The position numbers and the translations under genes are program-made. Below are positions 1-7,238 of a stretch of 64,000 nucleotides of DNA, piece after piece. The notes under the pieces were generated by a model, which saw only the letters and a list, made by a program, of their open reading frames with translations, had not been told where the DNA came from and did no database searches. Every line of letters starts with the position of its first letter. Position 1 is the stretch's first letter. Source of the stretch: Brevundimonas sp. (GTDB taxonomy: Bacteria > Pseudomonadota > Alphaproteobacteria > Caulobacterales > Caulobacteraceae); the NCBI RefSeq assembly GCF_016742135.1, contig NZ_JACVCG010000006.1:1-64000 (forward strand), written 5' to 3'.

Positions 1-51
1 CCGGCCCCTGCCCCGTCTGCCGCAACCCTGCCCCCACCGCCCCTGCGCTGA
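1..51 (+). CDS. Possible C-terminal tail of an upstream gene (partial)
   Basis: Reading frame 1 is open from the window edge and ends in TGA at 49-51. It gives a short tail rich in proline and alanine. Such tails are common on exported or envelope proteins in this kind of genome, but 16 codons prove nothing. A GC-rich inverted repeat begins 10 bases after the stop, which fits the end of a transcription unit. The call rests only on the open frame and that context; it could equally be non-coding. Confidence 0.25.
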   Translation, partial: PAPAPSAATLPPPPLR

Positions 52-60
52 TGCCTGCGG

Positions 61-86
61 TCCCCCTCCCCCATCGGGGGGAGGAA
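61..86. repeat. Single arm of a GC-rich palindromic repeat
   Basis: A run of Cs, the triplet ATC and a run of Gs ending in GAGGAA can fold into a hairpin. It closely resembles the terminal arms of the element at 36926-37051. It may be a relic of that repeat family or serve as a terminator for the gene ending at 51. There is no T-run after it. Confidence 0.5.
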
Positions 87-338
87 TAGTCGCGTCAACC
101 GACCAGCCTACACCGCCCCCGGACCAGGGCGGGCAAAACGCTGCGGGAAACGGGAAGGGCGTTGAAGGCGCGCGGGATATCGGGCGGTAACTCGGATAGA
201 GGGCCCGCCGCGGCCCATCAGAGTCCAGACTGGCCAGCAAGGAAATCTGAGTGAACGACGGCCCAACCTCGACCACGCTCCCGCTGAATTTCCAAGAACC
301 AAACGGCACCGTCAGACTGTTACATCATAAACTACAAG
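87..338. other. Intergenic stretch with no convincing gene
   Basis: A short open frame exists on the minus strand (108-302), but it has low-complexity arginine/proline-rich composition, no ribosome binding site that I can see and no recognisable motif, so I do not call it. No RNA gene or promoter was recognised. The stretch separates the GC-rich repeat arm from the low-GC ORF at 339-572. Confidence 0.5.
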
Positions 339-572
339 TCACTTTGGAAACCTGTCGATCCCGCTTCGAACCCTGTTGGATGCAGTACGCACAGCACCAC
401 CAAACTTGTTGTTATAACCTTTGCATATAAGGGCAAATACACCATAAGCTAGCATCGTGTATAGAAATGGAAAAGCAATTTTCTCAAATAAGTTCTCGCC
501 AGGTTGGTATACGAAAAATATTACCAGATAGAATACGGAAAGCCCAAATATTTTAATCAGCACCTTCTTCAT
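339..572 (-). CDS. Small low-GC membrane protein, unrecognised
   Basis: A 77-residue protein beginning MKKVLIKIFG. I chose the ATG at 572 because GGAGG lies a few bases upstream of it; a longer frame up to 650 adds residues that look non-coding. Residues about 5-22 and 33-52 are hydrophobic and probably form two membrane helices, followed by a basic tail with several Arg and Lys. Base composition is clearly more A/T-rich than the neighbours and codon use is atypical (ATT, AAA, ATA), which suggests horizontal origin. It lies about 120 bases downstream of tRNA-Arg on the same strand, and tRNA genes are common integration targets. I recognise no family and assign no function. Confidence 0.5.
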   Translation of the reverse strand: MKKVLIKIFGLSVFYLVIFFVYQPGENLFEKIAFPFLYTMLAYGVFALICKGYNNKFGGAVRTASNRVRSGIDRFPK

Positions 573-691
573 GGACACCTCCACCCTTCGAACGCCCGCC
601 TCGGACGACTGCCACTGGGTTAGCCTAGTGCTCGAAGGAGAGCGCCACAATGGTCGCCGCTTGCCGGCTTTGCTCGACGGCAGGTTGTGAC

Positions 692-768
692 TGGCGACCC
701 CGGCAGGACTCCAACCTGCGACCTCGGCTTTAGGAAAGCCTTGCTCTATGCAGCTGAGCTACGGGGCC
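692..768 (-). tRNA. tRNA-Arg (anticodon CCT)
   Basis: A 77-nt cloverleaf on the minus strand, reading AGG codons. The acceptor arm GGCCCCG pairs with CGGGGTC (one G-U), followed by discriminator G and an encoded CCA. The anticodon loop is TTCCTAA and the T stem is GCAGG/CCTGC. Two nearly invariant positions are changed together: the D-loop has G18-C19 instead of G18-G19, and the T-loop starts TTG instead of TTC. The tertiary 19-56 pair is therefore C-G instead of G-C. There is also an A-G mismatch at 27-43. Anticodon and CCA end are unambiguous. Confidence 0.93.
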
Positions 769-1062
769 GTCGCGGGGTGACCTAGCGGGTCGCGCGAAAC
801 AGGGGAAGCGCCAGGACGGTTTCGGCATCGAAAAACCTGCGGGACCACCAGCGGCGGCGCTCTCCGATTGTGGTTAATCAGCATTAAGATACAATATGTT
901 GCGGTGAACAAACCCCGAATCAGGGCGAGTCAGTGATTCGGTCCCGATTCGTTTCGCGCTTGTTCCACAGGCCGTGTCACGCGCGTTAATCGCCCTTCGG
1001 CGACGGGCCGGTACGATTACCCGGTTGAGTCCGGTCGTGACCCGCCCCACCTTTATCGCGTC
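769..1062. other. Intergenic region upstream of the SUV3-like helicase
   Basis: Holds the start region of tRNA-Arg (minus strand) and the presumed promoter of the helicase gene (plus strand). An inverted repeat CCGAATCA / TGATTCGG sits at 915-922 and 934-941 with an 11-base spacer and could be a protein-binding site. A TTAA-N6-TTAA sequence at 874-887 is one base short of the CtrA box spacing. No open frame or RNA was recognised. Confidence 0.45.
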
Positions 1063-3564
1063 ATGAACGATCGCCTTACAGGACAGTCGGCAGCGCAGGT
1101 CGTGGCGGTGCTGGGCCCGACGAATACCGGGAAGACCCATCTGGCGGTCGAGCGGATGCTGGGCCATGCGACGGGCATGATCGGCCTGCCGCTCAGGCTT
1201 CTGGCGCGCGAAGTCTATGAGCGGATCGCGAAACAGCGGGGCGCGGCCTCGGTGGCGCTGATCACGGGCGAGGAGAAGATCGTCCCGGAGCGGCCGCGCT
1301 ATTTCGTCTCGACCGTCGAGGCCATGCCCATGGACCGGGCGGTGGATTTTGTGGCGGTCGACGAGATCCAGCTGGTGGCCGACCCCGAGCGTGGGCATTT
1401 GTTCACCCACCGGCTGCTGCATGCCCGGGGTCGGTTCGAGACCATGTTCCTGGGGGCCGGGACCATGGCGCCCCTGATCCGGCGGTTGGTGGCCAATGTG
1501 GAAATCCGCGAGCGCGAGCGGCTGTCGCAGCTGGCCTATGCCGGGCCGTCCAAGCTGACCCGGTTGCCGAAGCGGTCGGCGGTTGTCGCCTTCTCGGCCG
1601 AGCAGGTCTATGCGATCGCCGAGCTGTTGCGCCGCCAGAGGGGCGGGGCAGCAGTGGTCATGGGCGCGCTCAGCCCCCGCACCCGCAACGCCCAGGTGGC
1701 CCTGTTCCAGTCGGGCGAGGTCGACTTTCTGGTTGCCACCGACGCCATCGGCATGGGGCTGAACATGGATGTCGACCATGTGGCCTTTGCCGGATTGAAA
1801 AAGTTCGACGGGCGGCGGACGCGGCACCTGCATGCGCATGAGATCGGCCAGATCGCCGGGCGGGCCGGACGGCACCTGCGCGACGGCACCTTTGGCGTGA
1901 CGGCCCAGGCGCAGGACCTCGATCCCGATCTGGTCGAGCAGGTGGTCGAGCACCGGTTCGACCCGGTACGGGCGGCGGAATGGCGGAACGGGCGGCTGGA
2001 TTTCGACAGCCTGCCCGCCCTGATCCGCGCGCTGGAGACGCGGCCGGACCATCCGGGACTGGTGCTGTCGGCGCCGGCGCTGGATGAGGTGCTGCTGAGG
2101 CGGGCCGCGCGCGAGGAGGATGTGCAGCGCATCGCCCGGTCGCGCGGCAGTCTGATGCGGCTGTGGGACTGCTGCCAGATGCCCGACTTTCAGAAGACCA
2201 CGCCGGAGCAGCATTTCCAGCTGGTCATGCATCTGTTCGAGGCGCTGACCGGGCCGGGCGGCCGGGTGACGGAGGACTGGTTTGCGGGGCGGTTCGCGGC
2301 GCTGGATCGCGATGAGGGGCAGATCGACCGGATCTCGGCGCGCCTCGCCGGGGTGCGGACGCTGAGCTACATCGCCAACCGGCCGGGCTGGCTGGAGGCC
2401 GCGGAGCATTGGCGCGAGCGGACCCGGGCGCTGGAGGACCGGTTGTCGGATGTGTTGCACGAGCGGCTGACCGCGCGCTTCGTCGACCGGCGCACCACGG
2501 TGCTGATGCAGGCGCTGAAGGATTATGGCGAGGCCGACACCCAGGTGTCCGAGGACGGCGCGGTCTCGGTCGAGGGGCAGGCGGTCGGCCGGCTGACCGG
2601 CATCAGCTTCAAGGCCGAAGCGGGCGCCAGCGCGCTGGAGACGCGGGCGCTGGGCCGGGCGGCGCGACAGGCGGTGGCACCCGAGGTGGAGCGGCGGCTG
2701 GGGCGGCTGGCGGCCGAGCCGGATGAGGCCTTTGCCCTGTTGCCCGACGGGACGGTGCTGTGGCGCGAGGCGCGGGTGGGACAGGTGATCCCCGGCGATC
2801 CGCTGGCGCCCCGCATGCGGCTGGACGGCGATCTGGGCTCGGCCCGGGTGCGCGAACGGGCGCTTCACCGGCTGGAAGCCTGGCTGGCGGCCGAGGCGAC
2901 GCGCGCGCTGCGCCCGCTGTACCGGCTGCAGCGGGCGGTCGAGGGCGGGACGCTCAAAGGCCTGCCGCGCGGCATCGCCTGGCGGCTGATCGAGGCCGGG
3001 GGCCTGATCGACCGGCGCGAGGTGGAGCGGGATCTGGCGGCGCTGAGCCAGGTTGAGCGGCGAACGCTGAAGACCTTTGCCGTGCGGGTGGGGGTGCATT
3101 CGGTCTGGCTGCCGGGGGTGCTGAAGGCGCGGGCGCAGACCTTTGCCGGGGCCTTTGCCGCGTCGCCGATGCTTCAGGCGGGCAAGACGCCGGTGCTGGC
3201 CCCCGCCGGGCCGATGACGGTACGCGCCCTGTCGGCCCGGGGCCTGCGCGCCGTGGGCCGCTGGCTGGTGCCGGCCGAGGCGCTGGAGACGATGGCCGGG
3301 CTGCGGACGCAGGCGGCCGGGCGGCTAACCGAGGAGGCTCTCGGCCAGCTGGGGTGGAGCGCGGAGCAGGCGAAACAGATCATTCCGGCGCTGAAAACCG
3401 CCCGGGTACAAAAGCCGGATGTGCCCGGCAAGGCGCGGCCGCCAAAGGATTCGCCCTTTGCGGCCTTGGCGGTGCTGACCGAACGCCCTGCGCCGGCCCG
3501 CCGCAAGCCCGCCCGCCGCCGGCGCAAGGCTGCGGGCAAGGGATCGGGCCAGGGACCGGCATGA
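1063..3564 (+). CDS. SUV3-like ATP-dependent RNA helicase
   Basis: An 833-residue superfamily 2 helicase of the type found in alphaproteobacteria and related to mitochondrial SUV3. Motif I is GPTNTGKTH near residue 19, the Walker B/DExH-like box reads VDEIQ near residue 103, and motif VI is QIAGRAGRHLRDG near residue 265. The catalytic core covers roughly residues 10-350; a long helical region follows and the C-terminus is a basic Arg/Lys/Ala-rich tail. SUV3 enzymes unwind double-stranded RNA for degradation, so a role in RNA turnover is likely by family but unproven here. Its stop overlaps the start of the next gene (ATGA), so helicase and S4 protein are probably translationally coupled. Confidence 0.88.
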   Translation: MNDRLTGQSAAQVVAVLGPTNTGKTHLAVERMLGHATGMIGLPLRLLAREVYERIAKQRGAASVALITGEEKIVPERPRYFVSTVEAMPMDRAVDFVAVDEIQLVADPERGHLFTHRLLHARGRFETMFLGAGTMAPLIRRLVANVEIRERERLSQLAYAGPSKLTRLPKRSAVVAFSAEQVYAIAELLRRQRGGAAVVMGALSPRTRNAQVALFQSGEVDFLVATDAIGMGLNMDVDHVAFAGLKKFDGRRTRHLHAHEIGQIAGRAGRHLRDGTFGVTAQAQDLDPDLVEQVVEHRFDPVRAAEWRNGRLDFDSLPALIRALETRPDHPGLVLSAPALDEVLLRRAAREEDVQRIARSRGSLMRLWDCCQMPDFQKTTPEQHFQLVMHLFEALTGPGGRVTEDWFAGRFAALDRDEGQIDRISARLAGVRTLSYIANRPGWLEAAEHWRERTRALEDRLSDVLHERLTARFVDRRTTVLMQALKDYGEADTQVSEDGAVSVEGQAVGRLTGISFKAEAGASALETRALGRAARQAVAPEVERRLGRLAAEPDEAFALLPDGTVLWREARVGQVIPGDPLAPRMRLDGDLGSARVRERALHRLEAWLAAEATRALRPLYRLQRAVEGGTLKGLPRGIAWRLIEAGGLIDRREVERDLAALSQVERRTLKTFAVRVGVHSVWLPGVLKARAQTFAGAFAASPMLQAGKTPVLAPAGPMTVRALSARGLRAVGRWLVPAEALETMAGLRTQAAGRLTEEALGQLGWSAEQAKQIIPALKTARVQKPDVPGKARPPKDSPFAALAVLTERPAPARRKPARRRRKAAGKGSGQGPA

Positions 3565-3869
3565 CCGACAGCGCCGATGTCTGTCGCCTCGACGTCTGGC
3601 TGTGGCGGGCGCGGTTCGCGCCGACCCGGTCCGAGGCGGCGGCCCGGGTCGAGGCGGGGCGCATCCGCCTGACCCGCGCGGGCATCCAGACGCGGATGTC
3701 CAAGCCGGGGTTCAGGGTGCGCACGGGCGATGTGCTGATGCTGATGCGCGGGCCGGAACTGGTCGAGGTCCGGATCCTGGCCCTCGGCAAAAGAAGAGGC
3801 CCGCCGGCGGAAGCGGCGGCCCTGTATGAAGACCTGAACCGGCCCCCGCTGGCGAGCCCCGACGGTTGA
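3561..3869 (+). CDS. S4-domain RNA-binding protein (Hsp15-like)
   Basis: A 102-residue protein with an N-terminal S4 fold (about residues 9-70): [11 protein letters not shown], then the conserved R(S)EA(A) stretch and the segment [12 protein letters not shown]. This pattern is that of the heat-shock protein 15 / RNA-binding S4 family, which binds rRNA on stalled 50S subunits in E. coli. The ATG at 3561 overlaps the helicase stop as ATGA, which fixes the start and implies coupling. The C-terminal 30 residues are polar and probably disordered. An RNA-related function fits the helicase partner. The exact rRNA target cannot be read from sequence. Confidence 0.85.
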   Translation: MTDSADVCRLDVWLWRARFAPTRSEAAARVEAGRIRLTRAGIQTRMSKPGFRVRTGDVLMLMRGPELVEVRILALGKRRGPPAEAAALYEDLNRPPLASPDG

Positions 3870-3939
3870 CACTTTGGCCGTCGGGGGCCATCTGCCCGGT
3901 CCGGCCCTCCGGCTGATCCCTCGACCCCCGGTTTCGTTC

Positions 3940-4281
3940 ATGACCTACATCGTCACAGACGCCTGCGTGCGCTGCAAATTCATGGATTGCGTCGAGGTGT
4001 GCCCGGTCGACTGCTTCTATGAGGGCGAGAATTTTCTGGTGATCGCGCCGGACGAATGCATCGACTGCGGCGTCTGCGAGCCCGAGTGCCCGGTCGACGC
4101 GATCAAGCCCGACACCGAGGACGAGCCCGACGGCAAGTGGCTGAAGATCAATGCCGACTTCGCAAAGGTTTGGCCCAACATCACGGTCAAGGGCACACCC
4201 CCCGCCGACGCTGAAGAGTTCGAGCGAGAGACCGGAAAGTTCGAAAAATACTTCTCGGAAAAGCCGGGCAAGGGCTCCTGA
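3940..4281 (+). CDS. fdxA: 7Fe ferredoxin FdxA
   Basis: A 113-residue ferredoxin starting [14 protein letters not shown]. The N-terminal cluster-binding part has the Cys pattern [14 protein letters not shown], with the extended spacing that usually ligates a [3Fe-4S] cluster, and the second motif [12 protein letters not shown] for a [4Fe-4S] cluster. The C-terminal extension of about 50 residues is typical of the FdxA (Azotobacter FdI-like) type. It is a soluble low-potential electron carrier; its partners are unknown. I chose the ATG at 3940, since residues encoded upstream do not belong to the family. The fdxA-carD order is common in alphaproteobacteria. Confidence 0.93.
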   Translation: MTYIVTDACVRCKFMDCVEVCPVDCFYEGENFLVIAPDECIDCGVCEPECPVDAIKPDTEDEPDGKWLKINADFAKVWPNITVKGTPPADAEEFERETGKFEKYFSEKPGKGS

Positions 4282-4603
4282 GGGCCTATTTGCGCAACAG
4301 GCGCGCGAGCTTTGGCCCCAATCCGGTCACAATATGCCCCTCGCCCGTGGTCCCGCTTGGGGATATTTTGAATTTTCCGCTTTTTGTGATAGATTGATCT
4401 CATTCGGTCGGATGGCCCGCGAGACGTCTCGCACCATCCGGAGTAACGATAGAACCCCGACGTAAACCGGGGCGGCCAGAGGTTTGGTGATCCGTTTCCG
4501 CATCTGAGATCGACAGTCCGCCGGTGCCGTCTTGCCGGGCAGGACAGGTCGTCTGTGATGCCGAGATGAATTGCGATCGTCTGCGTCCGTGAAAGGAAAT
4601 GAC
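4282..4603. other. 322-base leader/intergenic region before cdnL
   Basis: No gene is supported here. The stretch contains an AT-rich segment near 4350-4400, the long palindrome at 4409-4440 and several smaller GC-rich dyads, ending in the cdnL ribosome binding site (GAAAGGA at 4591-4597). It may contain the cdnL promoter and a structured 5' leader. A small RNA cannot be excluded but is not supported by anything I can see. Confidence 0.45.
4409..4440. promoter_or_regulatory. 32-bp nested palindrome upstream of cdnL
   Basis: Outer arms CGGATGG / CCATCCG are perfectly complementary and enclose a perfect 14-bp palindrome GCGAGACGTCTCGC, with only CCC and A unpaired between the two. It lies 127 bases after fdxA and 163 bases before cdnL. 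There is no T-run, so it is not a standard terminator. It could be a repressor or activator site or an RNA hairpin. Confidence 0.55.
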
Positions 4604-5143
4604 ATGACGAGCAAGAGTGGTCTTGAATTCAAGGTTGGCGACGCGGTCGTCTATCCGGCTCATGGTGTCGGCAAGGTGGCCGCCGTGGAGACCCAGGAAG
4701 TCGCGGGCATGAGCCTGGAAGTCTATGTCGTGACCTTTGACCACGAGAAGATGACCCTGCGCGTGCCGACCAACAAGGCCAAGACCGCCGGTCTGCGCTC
4801 GCTGGCCGCCGAGGATGTGGTCAGCCGGGCCCTGACCACGCTGAAGGGCCGCGCCCGCATCAAGCGCACCATGTGGTCGCGCCGGGCCCAGGAATATGAG
4901 GCCAAGATCAACTCGGGCGACCTGATCTCGATCGCCGAGGTGGTGCGCGACCTGCACCGCGCCGACACCCAGCCGGAACAGTCCTATTCGGAGCGTCAGC
5001 TGTACGAATCGGCCCTGGACCGCATGGCCCGCGAAGTCGCCGCCGCCAACCGCATCGACAAGGACGCCGCCGTCGAGCTGCTGGCCAAGTCGCTGAGCGC
5101 CAAGAAGGCCCCGCCGGCCCCGGCCGCCGCCGAAGCGGCCTGA
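4604..5143 (+). CDS. cdnL: CarD/CdnL-family RNA polymerase-binding regulator
   Basis: A 179-residue CarD-family protein. The N-terminal RNA polymerase-interacting domain (about 5-65) has the typical FKVGDAVVYPAHGVGKV start. A helical DNA-binding C-domain follows, containing a Trp in the segment MWSRRAQEY. CdnL proteins stabilise open complexes at rRNA and growth-related promoters. The C-terminus ends in an alanine-rich tail finishing Glu-Ala-Ala, a degron-like end; Caulobacter CdnL is known to be degraded by ClpXP through a terminal Ala-Ala. The ATG at 4604 follows GAAAGGA. The gene stands alone between the fdxA leader and a strong terminator. Confidence 0.92.
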   Translation: MTSKSGLEFKVGDAVVYPAHGVGKVAAVETQEVAGMSLEVYVVTFDHEKMTLRVPTNKAKTAGLRSLAAEDVVSRALTTLKGRARIKRTMWSRRAQEYEAKINSGDLISIAEVVRDLHRADTQPEQSYSERQLYESALDRMAREVAAANRIDKDAAVELLAKSLSAKKAPPAPAAAEAA

Positions 5144-5171
5144 TTTCAGGCCACAGGCTGAAAAGAATGAG

Positions 5172-5199
5172 GGCCCCGGAGCGATCCGGGGCCTTTTTT
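5172..5199 (+). terminator. Rho-independent terminator of cdnL
   Basis: Perfect 9-bp GC stem (GGCCCCGGA / TCCGGGGCC), GCGA loop, then six Ts. It begins 28 bases after the cdnL stop. Confidence 0.93.
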
Positions 5200-5210
5200 C
5201 GTGTGTGGCC

Positions 5211-5564
5211 TCAGCCGGCCTCGAGCGATTCCAGCCAGGCGATCAGGTCGCGGATCTGGTCGGGTTGCAACTCGACCTGGGGCATGGCGGGGTGGGCGGT
5301 GGTCAGGCCCTCGGCCAGGGCTTCCTCAAGGAAGCGGACGGGATAGCGGGTGTGCAGGTCGCGGAACGGCGGAGCCTCGGCCATGGGGCTGGCGCCGGTC
5401 GGGCCGACGGCATGACAGGCGGCGCACCGTTGTTGCGCCAGGGCCTCGCCCCGCAGGACGGCTGCGGGATCGGTCTGCCGGGCGGGGGGCGGTGCCTCCG
5501 GCGCGGTCGAGCAGGCGGCGAGGACAACCCCCGTAAGGACGATGACGGTCAGACGCGGGTGCAT
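5211..5564 (-). CDS. Small c-type cytochrome lipoprotein
   Basis: A 117-residue exported cytochrome. The N-terminus MHPRLTVIVLTGVVLAAC is a lipoprotein signal with Cys at the lipobox, so the mature protein is probably anchored to a membrane. One haem motif CAACH lies near residue 48, and a Met in the segment HPAMPQ is a likely distal ligand, giving a monohaem class I cytochrome. A proline/alanine linker precedes the domain. I chose the ATG at 5564 because AAAGGA lies 8 bases upstream; an ATG at 5573 would leave no room for it. A candidate CRP/FNR-type site lies 56 bases upstream, suggesting oxygen-dependent control. Electron partner unknown. Confidence 0.85.
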   Translation of the reverse strand: MHPRLTVIVLTGVVLAACSTAPEAPPPARQTDPAAVLRGEALAQQRCAACHAVGPTGASPMAEAPPFRDLHTRYPVRFLEEALAEGLTTAHPAMPQVELQPDQIRDLIAWLESLEAG

Positions 5565-5619
5565 GCGGGACATCCTTTGCGGCGATTGCGGCGTTGAGCC
5601 CGACAGCCTCGCCCGACCC

Positions 5620-5633
5620 TTGACGTGGATCAA
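5620..5633. promoter_or_regulatory. Candidate CRP/FNR-type (FNR/FixK) box
   Basis: TTGACGTGGATCAA matches the FNR/FixK consensus TTGAT-N4-ATCAA at all but one position. It lies between the divergent cytochrome gene (start 5564) and the gene at 5713. Function is inferred from the match and the cytochrome neighbour. Confidence 0.6.
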
Positions 5634-5712
5634 GGTGGGGGTGAAGCACGTTCGGCAAGAGTGACCATGACAGCCACGGCGGCCGGACCTGGCCCCCCTG
5701 CAGGAGCATCCC

Positions 5713-6084
5713 ATGACCTCGACCCTGACCCACATCCGTCTTGAACTGGCGCGCGAGCCCGGCTCGCCGGCCGGCAATCCGCAGGACGGCTGGGACATCG
5801 TCGCGGTTCTGGACGCGGACGGCAGGCTGGACCCCGCCGGTTGCCGCGATCAGGCCGGGCGCCTGCATGTGCGCCGCTTCGAGAGCAATCAGACGGTCGC
5901 CACCGGCACCCTGCGTCAGGGGCCCGGCGGCAAGTGGCTGCTGGATCTGGCGCCCGAGGATGCGCCCGACGCCACCGGCTTTCGCTTTGGCGAGGAGCGC
6001 TTCGTCCCGGGCGAATACGTCAGCCTGATCGACGCGGACGGCGAGACGCACACCTTCGTGGTCGCCAGGTCCGCGCCGCTGTAA
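5713..6084 (+). CDS. Conserved-looking small protein of unknown function
   Basis: A 123-residue acidic protein with no signal peptide and no membrane segment. The ATG follows AGGAG at a good distance. It contains two beta-rich halves, one around residues 20-60 (WDIVAVLDADGRLDP) and one around 75-120 ending in THTFVVARS. The hydrophobic/charged alternation suggests a compact beta fold. I recognise no domain and cannot assign a function. It is divergent from the cytochrome gene, so the CRP/FNR-type box between them could control it too, which would make it a candidate low-oxygen gene. Its stop meets the stop of the convergent DUF3617 gene with no space between. Confidence 0.75.
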   Translation: MTSTLTHIRLELAREPGSPAGNPQDGWDIVAVLDADGRLDPAGCRDQAGRLHVRRFESNQTVATGTLRQGPGGKWLLDLAPEDAPDATGFRFGEERFVPGEYVSLIDADGETHTFVVARSAPL

Positions 6085-6573
6085 TCAGAAATATTCGGCG
6101 CCGGCCGGGCAGGTGGCGCTGATCCGGCGGGCATTGATGCTGGCCGGGATATAGGGCGTGCCGCGCGCCAGCTGGGCGCCGCCGTTGAAGCGGAAGCTCT
6201 CCGGCGCATACGGACCGCTGAGGCGGACGCGCACGGTGCGGTTCTTGGGATCGCGGCAGGTGCCCTCGAAGCGGGCCTGGCCATTGGCGACTTCCCGCAC
6301 CGGATAGGTGCAGGTCCAGCGCCGGGTCGACAGGCCGCTGAAGAAGCGGGTGATCTCGCTGGGGCGCACGCACTTGGTCTCGGTGTCGCGGACGCCGAGG
6401 GCGCTGGTGGTATATTCCCAATACCCGGGTTGCGGCGTGCCGGAGGCCTGGGGCGAAGTCGCCGAGGACGGCACTGTCATCATCAGGCCCAGCACCAGGG
6501 CACCGCCCGCGACCGGCAGTGTCCGGGACATCCGCCGGGTCGGGCGGGGGGTCGGGATTCGTGTGTTCGTCAT
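6085..6573 (-). CDS. Exported DUF3617-type protein
   Basis: A 162-residue protein. An N-terminal basic stretch with several prolines precedes a hydrophobic signal segment (about residues 20-36). The mature part has the DUF3617 pattern: PGYWEYTTSALG near the start, a conserved Cys pair region ETKCVRPSE and WTCTYP, a further Cys in FEGTCRDP, and a final Cys near ATCPAG, which probably form disulphides in the periplasm. DUF3617 proteins are small exported proteins of unknown function common in alphaproteobacteria. The ATG at 6573 has GAGAGGG upstream. The gene is convergent with the one ending at 6084. Confidence 0.75.
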   Translation of the reverse strand: MTNTRIPTPRPTRRMSRTLPVAGGALVLGLMMTVPSSATSPQASGTPQPGYWEYTTSALGVRDTETKCVRPSEITRFFSGLSTRRWTCTYPVREVANGQARFEGTCRDPKNRTVRVRLSGPYAPESFRFNGGAQLARGTPYIPASINARRISATCPAGAEYF

Positions 6574-6709
6574 GTCAGCCCTCTCTGGAAGCTCCGGGGA
6601 TCGATATATGACCTGACTATGTGTCCGCAATTGAACGGGGGCTGAACGATCCGTAATTGTGCGGTCGGGGCAAGCGGATTCCCCCCGCCGGAATCCCCCG
6701 CGCGCGGCC

Positions 6710-6739
6710 TTGACGCCCGGCCCCCTCCTCCTCTATACG
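6710..6739 (+). promoter_or_regulatory. Probable sigma-70 promoter of rpmB
   Basis: TTGACG (6710-6715) and TATACG (6734-6739) separated by 18 bases, about 90 bases before the rpmB start. Both hexamers are close to consensus, which stands out in this GC-rich sequence. Confidence 0.6.
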
Positions 6740-6829
6740 ACCGCCTCTCGCGCGGGACAGGGTTTCGCGTGCACCCAATGTTTCGCGCCCGGTGTCTTTT
6801 TGCACCATGGCGCCAATGAGGATCAGTCC

Positions 6830-7126
6830 ATGTCGCGTCGTTGCGAACTCACCGGGATCGGCCCGATGGTCGGCCATTCGGTCAGCCACTCGAACATCAA
6901 GACCAAGCGCCGGTTCCTGCCGTCGCTGAAGACCGTCAAGGTCGCGTCGGACGCCTTGGGCCAGACCTTCAGCCTGCGTATCTCGAACGCCGCCCTGCGC
7001 ACCCTGGACTACAAGGGTGGCCTGGACGCCTTCATCGTCAAGGCCCGCGACGAAAAGCTGTCGACCGCCGCCCAGCGCATCAAGCGCCAGGTGAAGGCCA
7101 AGCTGGCGGAACAGCAAGCTTCCTGA
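6830..7126 (+). CDS. rpmB: 50S ribosomal protein L28
   Basis: A 98-residue L28, starting MSRRCELTG and containing the conserved VSHSNIKTKRRFLPSL segment, then LRISNAALRTLDYKGG and a lysine-rich C-terminus. It is the longer L28 form usual in alphaproteobacteria (about 95-100 residues). L28 sits on the large subunit near the E site. The start at 6830 lies after a weak purine stretch (GAGGATCAG). It is monocistronic, with a good promoter at 6710-6739 and a strong terminator at 7152. Confidence 0.97.
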   Translation: MSRRCELTGIGPMVGHSVSHSNIKTKRRFLPSLKTVKVASDALGQTFSLRISNAALRTLDYKGGLDAFIVKARDEKLSTAAQRIKRQVKAKLAEQQAS

Positions 7127-7151
7127 TCCCCGCAGATCAGCCAGATTTCGG

Positions 7152-7178
7152 AAAGGCCGGTGGAAACACCGGCCTTTT
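7152..7178 (+). terminator. Rho-independent terminator of rpmB
   Basis: Perfect 11-bp stem (AAAGGCCGGTG / CACCGGCCTTT) closed by a GAAA tetraloop, then a T-rich tract (TCTTTTG). It lies 26 bases after the stop. Confidence 0.93.
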
Positions 7179-7238
7179 CTTTTGTGGTCCGCCCTCTAAG
7201 GTTCCGGTCTTCCTGTGACAGGCCTGCCGGAGACGCCC

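Noticed and set aside
108..302. 64-codon minus-strand frame near the left edge
   Set aside because: No ribosome site, low-complexity composition and no motif.
874..887. TTAA-N6-TTAA, a possible CtrA site
   Set aside because: The CtrA box needs seven bases between the half-sites; this has six, and no cell-cycle gene is adjacent.
874..3099. A 741-codon open frame on the minus strand opposite the helicase gene
   Set aside because: It is proline/arginine/histidine-rich, has no recognisable motif and mirrors the codon bias of the helicase gene. It is a high-GC antisense shadow.
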